Source of the DNA: Nibricoccus aquaticus
GTDB taxonomy: Bacteria; Verrucomicrobiota; Verrucomicrobiia; Opitutales; Opitutaceae
Direction: 5' to 3'
Assembly (NCBI RefSeq): GCF_002310495.1
Contig: NZ_CP023344.1
Coordinates: forward strand, 2,356,001 to 2,420,000
DNA length: 64,000 nt
Shown here: positions 25,240 to 33,989 of the stretch, piece by piece
How positions within the stretch are numbered: position 1 is the stretch's first letter
Layout of the letters: each line of letters opens with the position of its first letter
Made by a program: the position numbers and the translations under genes
Notes under the pieces: generated by a model
What the model saw: only the letters and a program-made list of their open reading frames with translations
The model's database searches: none
What the model was told of the DNA's origin: nothing

Positions 25240-27654
25240 TTAGAAGTCGATGCCGACGGTCAGGCTGTAGACCATGGGGGTGGAGACTTCGTAGCGGTCG
25301 GTGGCGACGCGGCCGGCGACTCCGGTGGGTTTCCAGCCGACAAACTCTTCCTGCTCGGTAATGTTCTTCAGGTTGAGCTGAATGAGGGTGTCGTAGCCGA
25401 GGAGTTTGAGGCGATAGCCAGCGAAGAGTTCGCCGTAGAACGTAGCGGGATTGTAGCGACCGGTGTTGCCGGGCCCGTTGTAGTCCTGAAGGGCTTCGTC
25501 TGCGTACTGAATGCCCGCGCCGATGCTGAGGCCTTTGGCGGCGCCGTCGGTGAACGAGTATTTGGTGAGCATGGCGAGCTGCTGGTCGATGTGGCCGCTG
25601 GTGGTGCGGCCGAGCTCGGTCGCGATGGGCGAGGAGGTGACTTCGGTGTCGTTGTTGGCGTAGCTGAGAAGGATCTGCCAGCTCTTGGTCGGCTGGAAAA
25701 TCAGGTCAGCCTCGAAGCCGGTGGATTCCTGTTCGCCGGCGGGATAGAAATCACCTTTTGCGAGAAGCGTCGCGCGAGTTTGGCCGGGGAACTGGATGGC
25801 TTGCTGGGCGAGCGACAACGCATCGAAGCGCTGGACTTCCAGATTGAAGGCCGGGGTGACTTGTTTGCCGCCGCCTTCCTTGGTGATCTGGTAAACGCTG
25901 ACGGTGCCGCTGATTTTGCCGTTGAGGAGCTCCACCTTCACGCCGGCTTCGTAGCTCTTGCCGGTTTCGGGCGGCATTTGCTGGGAGAAGCTATTTTTGT
26001 CGGTCGAGGGGAACAGGGATGAGGAGTAAACGCCGAAGACGGAGACCTGTTTGGTGATGTCGAACATGGCACCAAACATGGGCGAGGTCTTGGAGACCTC
26101 GGTGGTCTTGCTGGTGTTGGCGGTGGCGTCGTACTGCACGAGTTTGATGTTGGTGCGGTTGGCGGCGGCGTTGAGCTTGAGGCGGTTTTCGAAGAGCGAG
26201 CCCTGCCAGGCGACGAAGTAGTAGTCGTTGGAGTTGTTCTCGCGATTCCAGCCGCCGTTGCCGGTGTTGGCGGCCCAATCGGCGGGAGGCACGAGCGGGG
26301 TGTTGATGCTGATGCCGGCGCGAACGGGAAGGATCAGCGTGTTGGTGGTGGTGGAAGGCTGGGCAAAGCGGCGGGTGAGGAATTTTTCCGCCCAGACGTT
26401 GGCGCCGAAGGTGACGACGTTTTTGATAGCGCCGAGATCCACTTTATAGATACCGGTCGCGCCGTAGCCATGCATGCGGTTGCCCCAGTCGCGGTAGTGA
26501 TAGCCGAGGCGGATGAACTCGGCGGGAGTGCCGCCGAGCTGCCAGCCGGTGTCGCCATTGGTATCCCAGTTGGCGCCGCCGCCGGAGCCCTGAGCTTCCC
26601 AGCCGTTGGAGTCGATGTTCAGGCGCGTGGCATACTGAACGTAGGCGGTGGCGCTGAAGTTTTCGTTGAAGGTTTGATTGATGGTACCGCGATAAAGATC
26701 GGTATCGATCGAGCGGATATTGCCGCCGGTGGACCAGTTCCACTCCCACGGAATTTCGGGGTGATCGATCTGGAGTGGGATCTGGGCGCCGTCGGCGCCG
26801 TTGCGGGTGAAATAGCCGAGGCCGTTGGCTTTGCCGCGGTAGCCGTTTTCCATGAGGAATTTCACCTCGGTGCCAGCGTAGGGCTGCCAGGCGAGATTGA
26901 CCTGCGAGTAACGGAGGGAGCCGTCGGAGTTTTCACGTTCGTCCACCGTTTCGGCGTGGGCGCCATTGAAGCGGACACCGAATTTGCCGTGCTTGGTGTC
27001 GCCGGAATAGTTGGCGTCGATCGCAGCGCGATATTCGCCTTCGCTTTGCACGGTGAAGCGCAGGGAGGTGAAGTCTTTGAGGAAATCGACGTCTTTGGTG
27101 ACGCTGTTCATGACGCCGCCGGCGTAGGACAGACCGTAGAGCGGCCCTGCGGGGCCTTTGACGATTTCGACGCGGGAGAGGCCCTGGGTGTCGATGGGAT
27201 CGTACTGGCGGATGCCGTCGCGAAGGCCCCAGTTTTGAACGAAGCCGCGGAAGAGAAAGGCGTTGTAGGCTTGTTGAATGGGATTGCTGGAGCGGCCGTC
27301 GGCACCGCCGTTGACGAGAGCGGCGTTGTAGCGCTCGAGGTCGATCTGGTTGGTGATGACGAGGTCGTCGTAGAGATCCTTGGTGAACACCTGGATGTTC
27401 AGCGGGATGTCTTTGATCGGGGTGTTGGAGCGGGTGCCGCCGATGGAGTTGGAGGCTTTGTAGCCGGAGTCTTTATCCTCGGAGACGCGGAAGGCGGAGA
27501 GGTTAACGACGTCGTCCTCGGTCGGAGGCGTGACGGGGGTGGGGGTTTCCTGGGCGATGGCGGTGAGGCCGAGCGCGGGCAGGAGGAGGAGCAGGCTGGC
27601 CCGTGAGAAGGAGGGCCGGCCGAGGGGGGCTGATGCGGGTGTTGGTGTTTTCAT
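25240..27654 (-). CDS. TonB-dependent receptor, carbohydrate-utilisation context
   Basis: The start at ATG 27654 gives the signal peptide (SFSRASLLLLLPALGLTAIA, cleavage near AQETP); an ATG four codons upstream is an alternative, while longer in-frame extensions run into regulatory DNA. The 804-aa protein continues with VVNLSAFRVSEDKDSGYKAS, typical of the Opitutus-type TonB receptors. The plug has FLFRGFVQNWGLRDG and GLSRVEIVKGPAGPLYGLSY. The barrel ends in STPMVYSLTVGIDF with a terminal Phe. It probably imports an oligosaccharide, given the GH1 enzyme, transporters and LacI regulators beside it. An ACCGATAGAG site lies 183 bases upstream, and a strong terminator follows the gene. Confidence 0.93.
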   Translation of the reverse strand: MKTPTPASAPLGRPSFSRASLLLLLPALGLTAIAQETPTPVTPPTEDDVVNLSAFRVSEDKDSGYKASNSIGGTRSNTPIKDIPLNIQVFTKDLYDDLVITNQIDLERYNAALVNGGADGRSSNPIQQAYNAFLFRGFVQNWGLRDGIRQYDPIDTQGLSRVEIVKGPAGPLYGLSYAGGVMNSVTKDVDFLKDFTSLRFTVQSEGEYRAAIDANYSGDTKHGKFGVRFNGAHAETVDERENSDGSLRYSQVNLAWQPYAGTEVKFLMENGYRGKANGLGYFTRNGADGAQIPLQIDHPEIPWEWNWSTGGNIRSIDTDLYRGTINQTFNENFSATAYVQYATRLNIDSNGWEAQGSGGGANWDTNGDTGWQLGGTPAEFIRLGYHYRDWGNRMHGYGATGIYKVDLGAIKNVVTFGANVWAEKFLTRRFAQPSTTTNTLILPVRAGISINTPLVPPADWAANTGNGGWNRENNSNDYYFVAWQGSLFENRLKLNAAANRTNIKLVQYDATANTSKTTEVSKTSPMFGAMFDITKQVSVFGVYSSSLFPSTDKNSFSQQMPPETGKSYEAGVKVELLNGKISGTVSVYQITKEGGGKQVTPAFNLEVQRFDALSLAQQAIQFPGQTRATLLAKGDFYPAGEQESTGFEADLIFQPTKSWQILLSYANNDTEVTSSPIATELGRTTSGHIDQQLAMLTKYSFTDGAAKGLSIGAGIQYADEALQDYNGPGNTGRYNPATFYGELFAGYRLKLLGYDTLIQLNLKNITEQEEFVGWKPTGVAGRVATDRYEVSTPMVYSLTVGIDF

Positions 27655-27836
27655 GTGCTCTGGCATTTGCTGACGTCGCCGCACGTGTGGTGCGGCGACA
27701 GTTGGGGTAGGCAAAAGTGTACGCGAAAAAATCGGTGGGGCTGACGTGGGGTGTGTGGGCTCCGGCTGACGACGCGGTGATGCTGCGTGTGATGGATGAA
27801 GGACCGGCGCGGGGCGTGGAGACAAAGCCGGCGGGG

Positions 27837-27846
27837 CTCTATCGGT
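27837..27846 (-). promoter_or_regulatory. Candidate LacI-type operator upstream of the TonB receptor
   Basis: The minus strand reads ACCGATAGAG, identical to sites at 30404-30413 and 32463-32472. Around it CTATCGGTATAG forms an imperfect dyad with a central CG, as LacI-family operators usually have. It lies in the 374-base gap between the receptor and the lacI pair, which otherwise holds only a hairpin repeat. Confidence 0.45.
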
Positions 27847-27993
27847 ATAGTGCGGCACAGTGTTTAGTATGCAGAGCGGCGGGCGTCGCTGGGAGATGTG
27901 CGCGTGAAGCCAATGGCGGGTGTATCCGTTTATCAACGCCGGAGCGCGGATGTGGCGCTGAGGCACGACGGATTCAAGAGGGGCGGAGTCGAT

Positions 27994-28023
27994 AACGCGC
28001 CGAGACGGCGCGTTCCACCTCGG
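27994..28023. repeat. Variable-stem hairpin repeat (GAGGTGGAAC type)
   Basis: AACGCGCCGAGACGGCGCGTT forms a 9-bp perfect stem and is followed by CCACCTCGG. The copy at 52497-52528 shares the CCACCTC tail but has a different, still self-complementary stem. It ends six bases before the lacI stop. Confidence 0.7.
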
Positions 28024-28028
28024 ACCAG

Positions 28029-29168
28029 TCAGGCCCAAGTGGACTGGTGGTGGGGGCGGCCGGGGGCGGTGACGCCGTCCTGCCAGTAGCCGGGGATGTA
28101 CGTGATGGTTTGCGCCTCGGGCACGCCGCGCTGGTAGGCGTCGGTCATGATGGCGAGTTGCTCCATGGCGCGCTTGCCGACGAGGCGGTGATTTTGAACG
28201 ACGCCGGCGACGTGCGACATGCTTGGGGGAACGTCGAGGCAGGCGAAGGCGACATCCTGCGGGAGGCGGATGCCGGCGGTGGCGAACATGTCGAAGAGTT
28301 CGTTCCAGTTGGAGATGATGACATCGACGCGGTGCTCGCGCATCCACTCGGCGATGAGACGCGGGAGCATGGGGACGTCGGCGAGGTTGAAGATGAGCGG
28401 GGGGACGCACTCGGCTTCGGGGAGGGAGGCTTGTTCGAGGAGGACGCCCATGCCGAAGGATTCGGCGAGGCGGGTCTGGTCTTCGCGGGCGGTGGCGAGG
28501 CCGATGCGGCGGTAGCCGAGCTTGCGGAGGCGGCGCATGGCGAGACGGGCGACCTGGAGTTGGTCGTTGGATACGGCGTCGAGGTGAGGGCTGAGGTGGG
28601 TGCACTCGATTTTGACGGCGCAGAACTGGCCCCAGTCGAGGTCGAGCTGCTCGATGTCGATCTCGAAGGTGGAGAGGAGGACGCCGGTGATGCCGCGGGC
28701 GGCGAGGATGGTGTTGAGGCGGGCGGGGGCGAGGTGGCCGTGGCCGACGACGAAGATATCGAGCGTGTGGCCGCGGGCTTCGGCGGCGGCTTTGGCGCCT
28801 TCGTACACGAGGGGTTGATAGTGATTGCCGCCAAAGCCGCCGAAGAGACGGGAGGCGCCGGCGTGGACGACGAAGGCGGAGCTGACAGAGCGGGCCTGCT
28901 GGGTCTGGCGGGCGCGGTGGAAGTTGAGGGCGTCGAGCAGAGGGTCGCGCTGGTAGCCGAATTCGTTGGCGACGGCGCGGATGCGGGCACGGGTGGCGGG
29001 CGGGATGCTCGGGTGCTCGCGCAGCGCCAGAGAGACGGTGGTCACGTGGACGCCCGCCTTGGCCGCGATGTCGGCCAGGGTGTGGTATTTTTTCTTCGGA
29101 GCCGGAGTCGTGGCTGAATCAGCCGCGGGCCGGGGCGCTTTCGCCGTCCTGCCAGACGCTTTGGACAT
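28029..29168 (-). CDS. LacI-family transcriptional regulator (downstream member of pair)
   Basis: The 379-aa regulator has a 28-residue Ala/Pro/Lys-rich N-terminal extension, then a LacI HTH (HTLADIAAKAGVHVTTVSLA, then LREHPSIPPATRARI). A PBP1-like effector domain follows with ARGITGVLLSTFEID, RKLGYRRIGLATARED and a C-terminus ending near ITYIPGYWQDGVTAPG. The first 50 bases overlap the end of the upstream lacI gene in another frame, so the pair is co-transcribed and probably translationally coupled. Paralogy with the upstream gene is clear from the HTH and from the shared WQDG terminus. The likely targets are the flanking receptor, transporter and beta-glucosidase genes. The sugar sensed cannot be told from sequence. 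Confidence 0.93.
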   Translation of the reverse strand: MSKASGRTAKAPRPAADSATTPAPKKKYHTLADIAAKAGVHVTTVSLALREHPSIPPATRARIRAVANEFGYQRDPLLDALNFHRARQTQQARSVSSAFVVHAGASRLFGGFGGNHYQPLVYEGAKAAAEARGHTLDIFVVGHGHLAPARLNTILAARGITGVLLSTFEIDIEQLDLDWGQFCAVKIECTHLSPHLDAVSNDQLQVARLAMRRLRKLGYRRIGLATAREDQTRLAESFGMGVLLEQASLPEAECVPPLIFNLADVPMLPRLIAEWMREHRVDVIISNWNELFDMFATAGIRLPQDVAFACLDVPPSMSHVAGVVQNHRLVGKRAMEQLAIMTDAYQRGVPEAQTITYIPGYWQDGVTAPGRPHHQSTWA

Positions 29169-30195
29169 AGAGGGATGAGGCGAATTCGGGGACGCCGCGT
29201 TCGCCGGATTTGAGTTGTGCCACGACGGTGGATACGGCGCGTTCGCCGAGGAGATGGAGATGGGGGCGGATGCCGGCGAGACCGGCGGGGGCGGGATCGC
29301 AGAGGCAGAGGCAGGCGCAGGCGACTTGTTGGGGGACGCGGAGGCCGTCGGTCGCGAGGAGTTCGTGGATGTTGGACCAGTTGCAGAGGACGGCGTCGAT
29401 GTTGTGGCGGCGGACCCAGCGGGCGATGATGCCGCCGAGGGTGGTGGCGTCGCTATTGTAGGGAAAGAGGAGCGGGGGGACGCGGCGCTCGGGAGGGAGG
29501 GAGGTCTCTTCCATGAGGTAACCGGCGGAATGGCGGTGGCCGCAGGCGTCTTCGTCGGCGCGACCGACGGCCATGCCGATGCGTTTATAGCCGAGGGCGG
29601 CGAGGCGGCGGAAGGCGAGGCGGACCTCGCGGATGTGATCGTTGCCGATGGTGGGGGCGTCGGGCTCGGTGTGGCGGGAGTGGATTTTCGCGACGGCGTA
29701 GTCGTCCCAGTTGAGAGCGATCTCGGCGAAGCCCGGGACGAAGCCGCCGATGACGATGCCGGTGATCTGATTTTCGCGGAGGTGTTTGGTGAGGCTGCGG
29801 GAATCGTGATTGTCTTCGCCGACGGCGAGGACTTCGAGCTGGTAGCCGAGGAGGCCGGCCTGGCGCTGGGCGCCCTCGTGGATCTCTCGCATGTACGGCG
29901 GGCGCTCGCGGCCGTAGCCGATGTTGTAATTTTCCAAATACGCGATGCGAGGGGACGGGGCGCAGACGGAGCCTTGCTGGCGGAAGCGGCTGAGGGCGTG
30001 GAAGACGGGGTTGCGCTCGTAGCCGAGGCGGGTGGCGATCTCTTTAATGCGCTGGCGGGTGGAGTCGGGGATGCTGCTGTGGTCGCGTAGGGCGAGGGAG
30101 ACAGTGGTGATGTGGTAGCCGGATTCGCGGGCGATGTCCTTCAGCGTGGGGCGGTGTGCTCCACTGGCGGGGGTGGCATCGATGGACGGGCTCAT
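29119..30195 (-). CDS. LacI-family transcriptional regulator (upstream member of pair)
   Basis: This 358-aa protein has its HTH at residues 16-62 (PTLKDIARESGYHITTVSLA, then LRDHSSIPDSTRQRIKEIA) and an effector-binding domain with LENYNIGYGRERPPYMREI, ENQITGIVIGGFVPGFAEI, AALGYKRIGMAVGR and a WQDGESAPARG terminus. It heads the two-lacI transcript and is divergent from the AmpG-like transporter across a 551-base gap. A central run of cysteines (QQVACACLCLCDPAP) is unusual for the family; whether it matters is unknown. It resembles the next gene enough to suggest tandem duplication followed by divergence. Confidence 0.93.
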   Translation of the reverse strand: MSPSIDATPASGAHRPTLKDIARESGYHITTVSLALRDHSSIPDSTRQRIKEIATRLGYERNPVFHALSRFRQQGSVCAPSPRIAYLENYNIGYGRERPPYMREIHEGAQRQAGLLGYQLEVLAVGEDNHDSRSLTKHLRENQITGIVIGGFVPGFAEIALNWDDYAVAKIHSRHTEPDAPTIGNDHIREVRLAFRRLAALGYKRIGMAVGRADEDACGHRHSAGYLMEETSLPPERRVPPLLFPYNSDATTLGGIIARWVRRHNIDAVLCNWSNIHELLATDGLRVPQQVACACLCLCDPAPAGLAGIRPHLHLLGERAVSTVVAQLKSGERGVPEFASSLYVQSVWQDGESAPARG

Positions 30196-30321
30196 GGGGA
30201 CGTGGATGGGCAGAGGGGCGGCGCGGGGGAGGACGAAGGCGTGGGGTGACGAAAGCGGGGAGAGTTAGAAAAGCCGGTGGCTCTACGCACAAGATGAGGG
30301 TCACTCTAACGTTTAGTGCGA

Positions 30322-30335
30322 ACCCGAAATCGGGT
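30322..30335. promoter_or_regulatory. Palindrome ACCCGAAATCGGGT in the divergent regulatory gap
   Basis: The dyad ACCCGA-AA-TCGGGT has 6-bp perfect arms and lies between the lacI pair and the AmpG-like transporter. It is a possible operator, perhaps for autoregulation. The whole gap 30196-30746 is lower in GC than the genes and contains this dyad, the ACCGATAGAG site at 30404 and no convincing gene. Confidence 0.35.
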
Positions 30336-30400
30336 GGGCGCACGGGCGGTTTTACGAGGGAAAAGCGGGGTGTGAGACGGGCGGATGCGAAGGCGGTTGT

Positions 30401-30413
30401 TCTACCGATAGAG
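30401..30413 (+). promoter_or_regulatory. Candidate LacI-type operator upstream of the AmpG-like transporter
   Basis: TCTACCGATAGAG contains the near-palindrome TCTACCGATAGA (4-bp arms TCTA/TAGA around a central CG) and the 10-mer ACCGATAGAG shared with two other gaps of the same locus. It lies about 335 bases before the transporter start. Confidence 0.5.
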
Positions 30414-30746
30414 TGGGTGCGGGGTTTTCTTAGAGGAGGGGATGCTGCGTTGTGACGGCATACCCCCGTTCCGATGTTTCACCCCGTTATCGCTGTGGCT
30501 GTTTTCGCGCTGGTCTCTTGTGAGACTGACGGCGGACGTGCGCCCGATAGGCGTGTGGTTTTGAAATCGGGTCGGTTTATTTTCCGCCAGATATCGGGCA
30601 GATCGAAAAGTCTAGGGGTAGGCCTTCGGAAGCTGCCGATGTCTGGCGGGTTTTCTTTTTTGCGGTGGCCGCTCTGCGCCGGTGTGCGAGAGATGAGGGC
30701 CTGACCCCGCGACTGTTCGTTTCAGTTTCTGCTTCTTACTACCTCC

Positions 30747-32444
30747 ATGGATAAATTCCGCCGCCACCCATTCCTGTGGGTGCCCACGCTGTATCTGGCG
30801 ATGGGCATTCCATTCAATGTCATCATGAGCGGCACGGCCGCGAATATGTACAAGTCGATGGGGTACTCGAACTCCGAGATCACGATCGCTCTGGGGAGCA
30901 TCGGGCTGGCGTGGTCGGCGAAGCCGTTTTGGGCGGCGTTTCTCGACATGTACCGCACGAAGAAATTTTTCGTGCTGCTGATGGAGCTGGTGCTGGCGGC
31001 GCTCTTCGTGGGCGTGGCGATGTCGATCCCGGGGAGCGGATTTTTCCAAGTGAGCCTCGCGCTGCTCTGGGTGGCGGCGTTCGCGTCATCGACGCAGGAT
31101 ATTTGTGCGGATGGCGTTTATCTGACCTCCCTGGACAAGCCGGCGCAGGCGAAATTCGCCGGAGTGCAAGGCATGTGCTGGGTGAGCGGGAAGGTGCTGG
31201 CGACGGGAGGATTCATCTACGCGATGACGCGGCTGCAGCCGGTGTTTGGCTGGTCGGAGCAGCAAATGTGGCAGGGTGTGATGTGCTCGTGCGGGGCGGC
31301 GATGCTGCTGTTGTTTGCGTGGCATTATTGGTATCTGCCGACGGGGTCGGTGACGGAGCGGCCGAAGAATTTCGCGGCTGTATTTGAGGACTTCGGACAC
31401 ACGGCTGTAACGTTTTTTCACAAGCGGGCGTTCTGGGGGATGATGGCGTTTGTGTGTCTGTACCGGTTGGGCGAGGGGCTGATCTTGATGGAAGGGCAGT
31501 TGTTTCTTCGCTCGGCGACGGCGGAAGGGGGACTAGGACTTTCTGCGGGTCAGGTGAGCCAGATCGATGCGATGTTTGGGACGGGTGCGTCGATTTGCGG
31601 CGGGCTTTTGGGCGGGTGGTTCGCGGGAAAGATGGGGCTGTCGCGCGCGTTGTGGATCATGGGGCTATGTTTGAACGTGCCGCATTTCACCTATGTGGCG
31701 CTGAGCCATGTGGCGGCGGGGGGGGGAGGGGCGAGCTATGCGTTCATCGCGTCGATGGTGAGCATCGAGAAATTTGGCTACGGCTTCGGGATGGTCGGCA
31801 ACATGATCTATATGATGCAGCAGCTGGCACCGGGGCGGCGGACGATGACGCACTATGCGTTCGCGACGGCGCTGATGAATTTGATGCTGGTGCCGACGAA
31901 CATGATCTCGGGGCCGCTGGCGGAGCTGCTGGGGTTCTCGACCTTTTTCATCGTGGTGATGGTGGCGTCGGTGCCGTCGGTCTGGGCGGCGTTCAAGGCT
32001 CCGTTTCCGCTCAAGGCGGAGGAGGAGAAAATTTCGAGCGGTGAATCGGGCAACGCGAATGAAGTGATCACGGTGGATGATCCGACGAGGCTCAGTGCGG
32101 GCGAACTGCTGGTGCAAAAAATCGCAGGGCGAGCGTCGATGTTCGCGATCTTGAACGTGCTCTGTCTTCTCGTGTTGGACGCGATGTTCTTGGGGCGGTT
32201 GCATGGCGCAAATATCGCCGCGAACTCGGGACGGATTTTGTATGGCGTGATCATCGGATGCGCGTTGTTGAAGGCGTGGCTTTCCTGGAAAGCGGTCTCG
32301 ACGGCGCGCGCGGCCATCGCCGAGGCGGATGCGCGTGGGGAGAAGGCCTATCGCGGCAATGCGCGCGGGGCGATTGTGGCGACGCTGGTGTGCGGCGCGC
32401 TGAGCGTGGCGGTGCTGTATTTCGGCGCGAAGATGCTGCCGTGA
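30747..32444 (+). CDS. AmpG-like MFS transporter
   Basis: The 565-aa inner-membrane protein has roughly 14 hydrophobic helices. The N-terminal half matches AmpG-type permeases: FLWVPTLYLAMGIPFNVIMS, LAWSAKPFWAAFLDMYRTKK, and SSTQDICADGVYLTSLDKPA, whose ADGxxL region resembles AmpG. The second half has a central EKFGYGFGMVGNMIYMMQQL. A hydrophilic loop (residues 430-470) and two or three extra helices extend the C-terminus. AmpG proteins carry anhydromuropeptides, but within this locus a plant- or algal-derived disaccharide is as likely. It is divergent from the lacI pair and 142 bases before the beta-glucosidase gene on the same strand. Confidence 0.85.
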   Translation: MDKFRRHPFLWVPTLYLAMGIPFNVIMSGTAANMYKSMGYSNSEITIALGSIGLAWSAKPFWAAFLDMYRTKKFFVLLMELVLAALFVGVAMSIPGSGFFQVSLALLWVAAFASSTQDICADGVYLTSLDKPAQAKFAGVQGMCWVSGKVLATGGFIYAMTRLQPVFGWSEQQMWQGVMCSCGAAMLLLFAWHYWYLPTGSVTERPKNFAAVFEDFGHTAVTFFHKRAFWGMMAFVCLYRLGEGLILMEGQLFLRSATAEGGLGLSAGQVSQIDAMFGTGASICGGLLGGWFAGKMGLSRALWIMGLCLNVPHFTYVALSHVAAGGGGASYAFIASMVSIEKFGYGFGMVGNMIYMMQQLAPGRRTMTHYAFATALMNLMLVPTNMISGPLAELLGFSTFFIVVMVASVPSVWAAFKAPFPLKAEEEKISSGESGNANEVITVDDPTRLSAGELLVQKIAGRASMFAILNVLCLLVLDAMFLGRLHGANIAANSGRILYGVIIGCALLKAWLSWKAVSTARAAIAEADARGEKAYRGNARGAIVATLVCGALSVAVLYFGAKMLP

Positions 32445-32462
32445 GCGAGCGGGTGGCACGCA

Positions 32463-32472
32463 ACCGATAGAG
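32463..32472 (+). promoter_or_regulatory. Candidate LacI-type operator upstream of the beta-glucosidase gene
   Basis: Third exact copy of ACCGATAGAG, 18 bases after the transporter stop and 114 bases before the GH1 start. Only one half of the dyad is well conserved here (TCTATCGGT on the minus strand). It suggests the enzyme gene has its own regulated promoter. Confidence 0.45.
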
Positions 32473-32586
32473 TGTGGCGCGCGTTGTCTGTGATGACGCG
32501 CGTCGCAGCGTGAAGAAGGCCGCCCCGCCCTTTGCTCCAGTCGATTTCACGGCTCCGTCGTGGCGTCACCGATTACCCACTACTCC

Positions 32587-33963
32587 ATGAAACCTGTTCG
32601 TTTTCCATCCAACTTTGTCTGGGGCACCGCCACGGCGGCGGCGCAAATCGAGGGCGCGGCCTTTGCTGGCGGCAAGGGGGCGTCGATTTGGGACACGTTC
32701 GCGCGGAAGCCGGGCGCGGTGGCGAATGGCGACACGCTCGATGTGGCGTGCGATCACTATCACCGGTTCGACGAGGATTTCGCGCTGATGCGTTCGCTGG
32801 GCATCCGGCATTACCGGCTCTCGATCGCGTGGCCGCGGATTTTTCCGAAAGGACGCGGCGAGGTGAGTGCGGCGGGGCTGGCGTTTTATCACCGGCTTTT
32901 CGATTCGCTCAAGAAGCACGGGATCACGCCGTGGGTGACGATGTTTCATTGGGATCTGCCGCAGGCGCTCGAAGACGAAGGCGGGTGGAGGAACCGAAGC
33001 GTGGTGGACGCGTTTGCAGTTTATGCCGACACGATCGTGCAGGCATTCAGTGATCGCGTGAAAAACTGGATCACGCTGAACGAGATTTTTTGTTTCACGA
33101 AGCTGGGGTACGGTGTGGGCAGCAAGGCGCCGGGCTTAAAGGAGTCGGACGCGGTGGTGAACCAGACGTATCACCACGCGCTGCTTTGCCACGGGCATGG
33201 CGTGCGGGCGGTGCGTGAGCATGGCGGGCGCGGGGCGCGAGTCGGGCTCACGGACAACGCAACGATTCCGGTGCCGGTGGATTTGCGGCCGGAGAACATC
33301 GCGGCGGCGCGGGCGGCGTTTGTGGAGGATAACATCCGCGTGCTCGATCCGATCTTCAACGGGCGGTACGCGAAGAGTTATCTGAAGTCGGCGGGTGCGG
33401 CGGCGCCGAAGGTGGAGAAGGGCGATTTCAAACTGATCGCGCAGACGACGGATTTTCTCGGGCTGAATATCTACACGGGGTATTTCGCGCGCGCGGTGAA
33501 GACGAAAGGAAGGGCAGGCGGGACGAATGCGGCGGAAGGCGCGTTTGAGCGCGTGGCGTTTCCGTCGAGTTATCCACGGAGCGATTGCACGTGGCTGTAT
33601 CTGATGCCGCAGGTGCTTTATTGGGGGCCTAAGTTTGTGGCGGAGCTTTATGGGAAGATCCCGATTTATGTCACGGAGCACGGCGCGGGCTACAACGAGG
33701 AGGCGACGCCTGGCGTGGAGTTTACCGATCTGCACCGGCGCGAGTGCGTACGGAGTTACCTGCACCAACTGCGCGCGGCGATGAAGGACGGCGCGAATGT
33801 GAAGGGATATTTCCTCTGGTCGTTCATGGATAATTACGAGTGGGAGGACGGCTATGAGCGGCGTTTTGGAATCGTGCACACGGATTTCAAGACGCAGCGG
33901 CGCACGCCAAAGCTGAGCGCGCGGTGGTATAGCGAGGTGATCCGGCGCAATGCGCTGATCTGA
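32587..33963 (+). CDS. GH1 beta-glucosidase
   Basis: The start at ATG 32587 gives the classic N-terminus MKPVRFPSNFVWGTATAAAQ; an upstream in-frame ATG adds nine residues. The 458-aa enzyme is full length for GH1. The acid/base Glu is in WITLNEIF (residue 166) and the nucleophile in YVTEHGAGY (residue 364), where His replaces the usual Asn of TENG. Substrate-contact segments HYRLSIAWPRIFP, MFHWDLPQAL and FLWSFMDNYEWEDGYERRFG are present. With no signal peptide it is cytoplasmic, hydrolysing beta-glucosides after import by the neighbouring transporters. It is convergent with the third lacI gene. Confidence 0.95.
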   Translation: MKPVRFPSNFVWGTATAAAQIEGAAFAGGKGASIWDTFARKPGAVANGDTLDVACDHYHRFDEDFALMRSLGIRHYRLSIAWPRIFPKGRGEVSAAGLAFYHRLFDSLKKHGITPWVTMFHWDLPQALEDEGGWRNRSVVDAFAVYADTIVQAFSDRVKNWITLNEIFCFTKLGYGVGSKAPGLKESDAVVNQTYHHALLCHGHGVRAVREHGGRGARVGLTDNATIPVPVDLRPENIAAARAAFVEDNIRVLDPIFNGRYAKSYLKSAGAAAPKVEKGDFKLIAQTTDFLGLNIYTGYFARAVKTKGRAGGTNAAEGAFERVAFPSSYPRSDCTWLYLMPQVLYWGPKFVAELYGKIPIYVTEHGAGYNEEATPGVEFTDLHRRECVRSYLHQLRAAMKDGANVKGYFLWSFMDNYEWEDGYERRFGIVHTDFKTQRRTPKLSARWYSEVIRRNALI

Positions 33964-33989
33964 GGCGAGGGCGGTATCGGGCCGGTCGT

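Noticed and set aside
27655-28605. Possible 317-residue N-terminal extension of the TonB receptor
   Set aside because: The extension is low-complexity and runs through the regulatory gap and the lacI gene; the ATG at 27654 begins a proper signal peptide.
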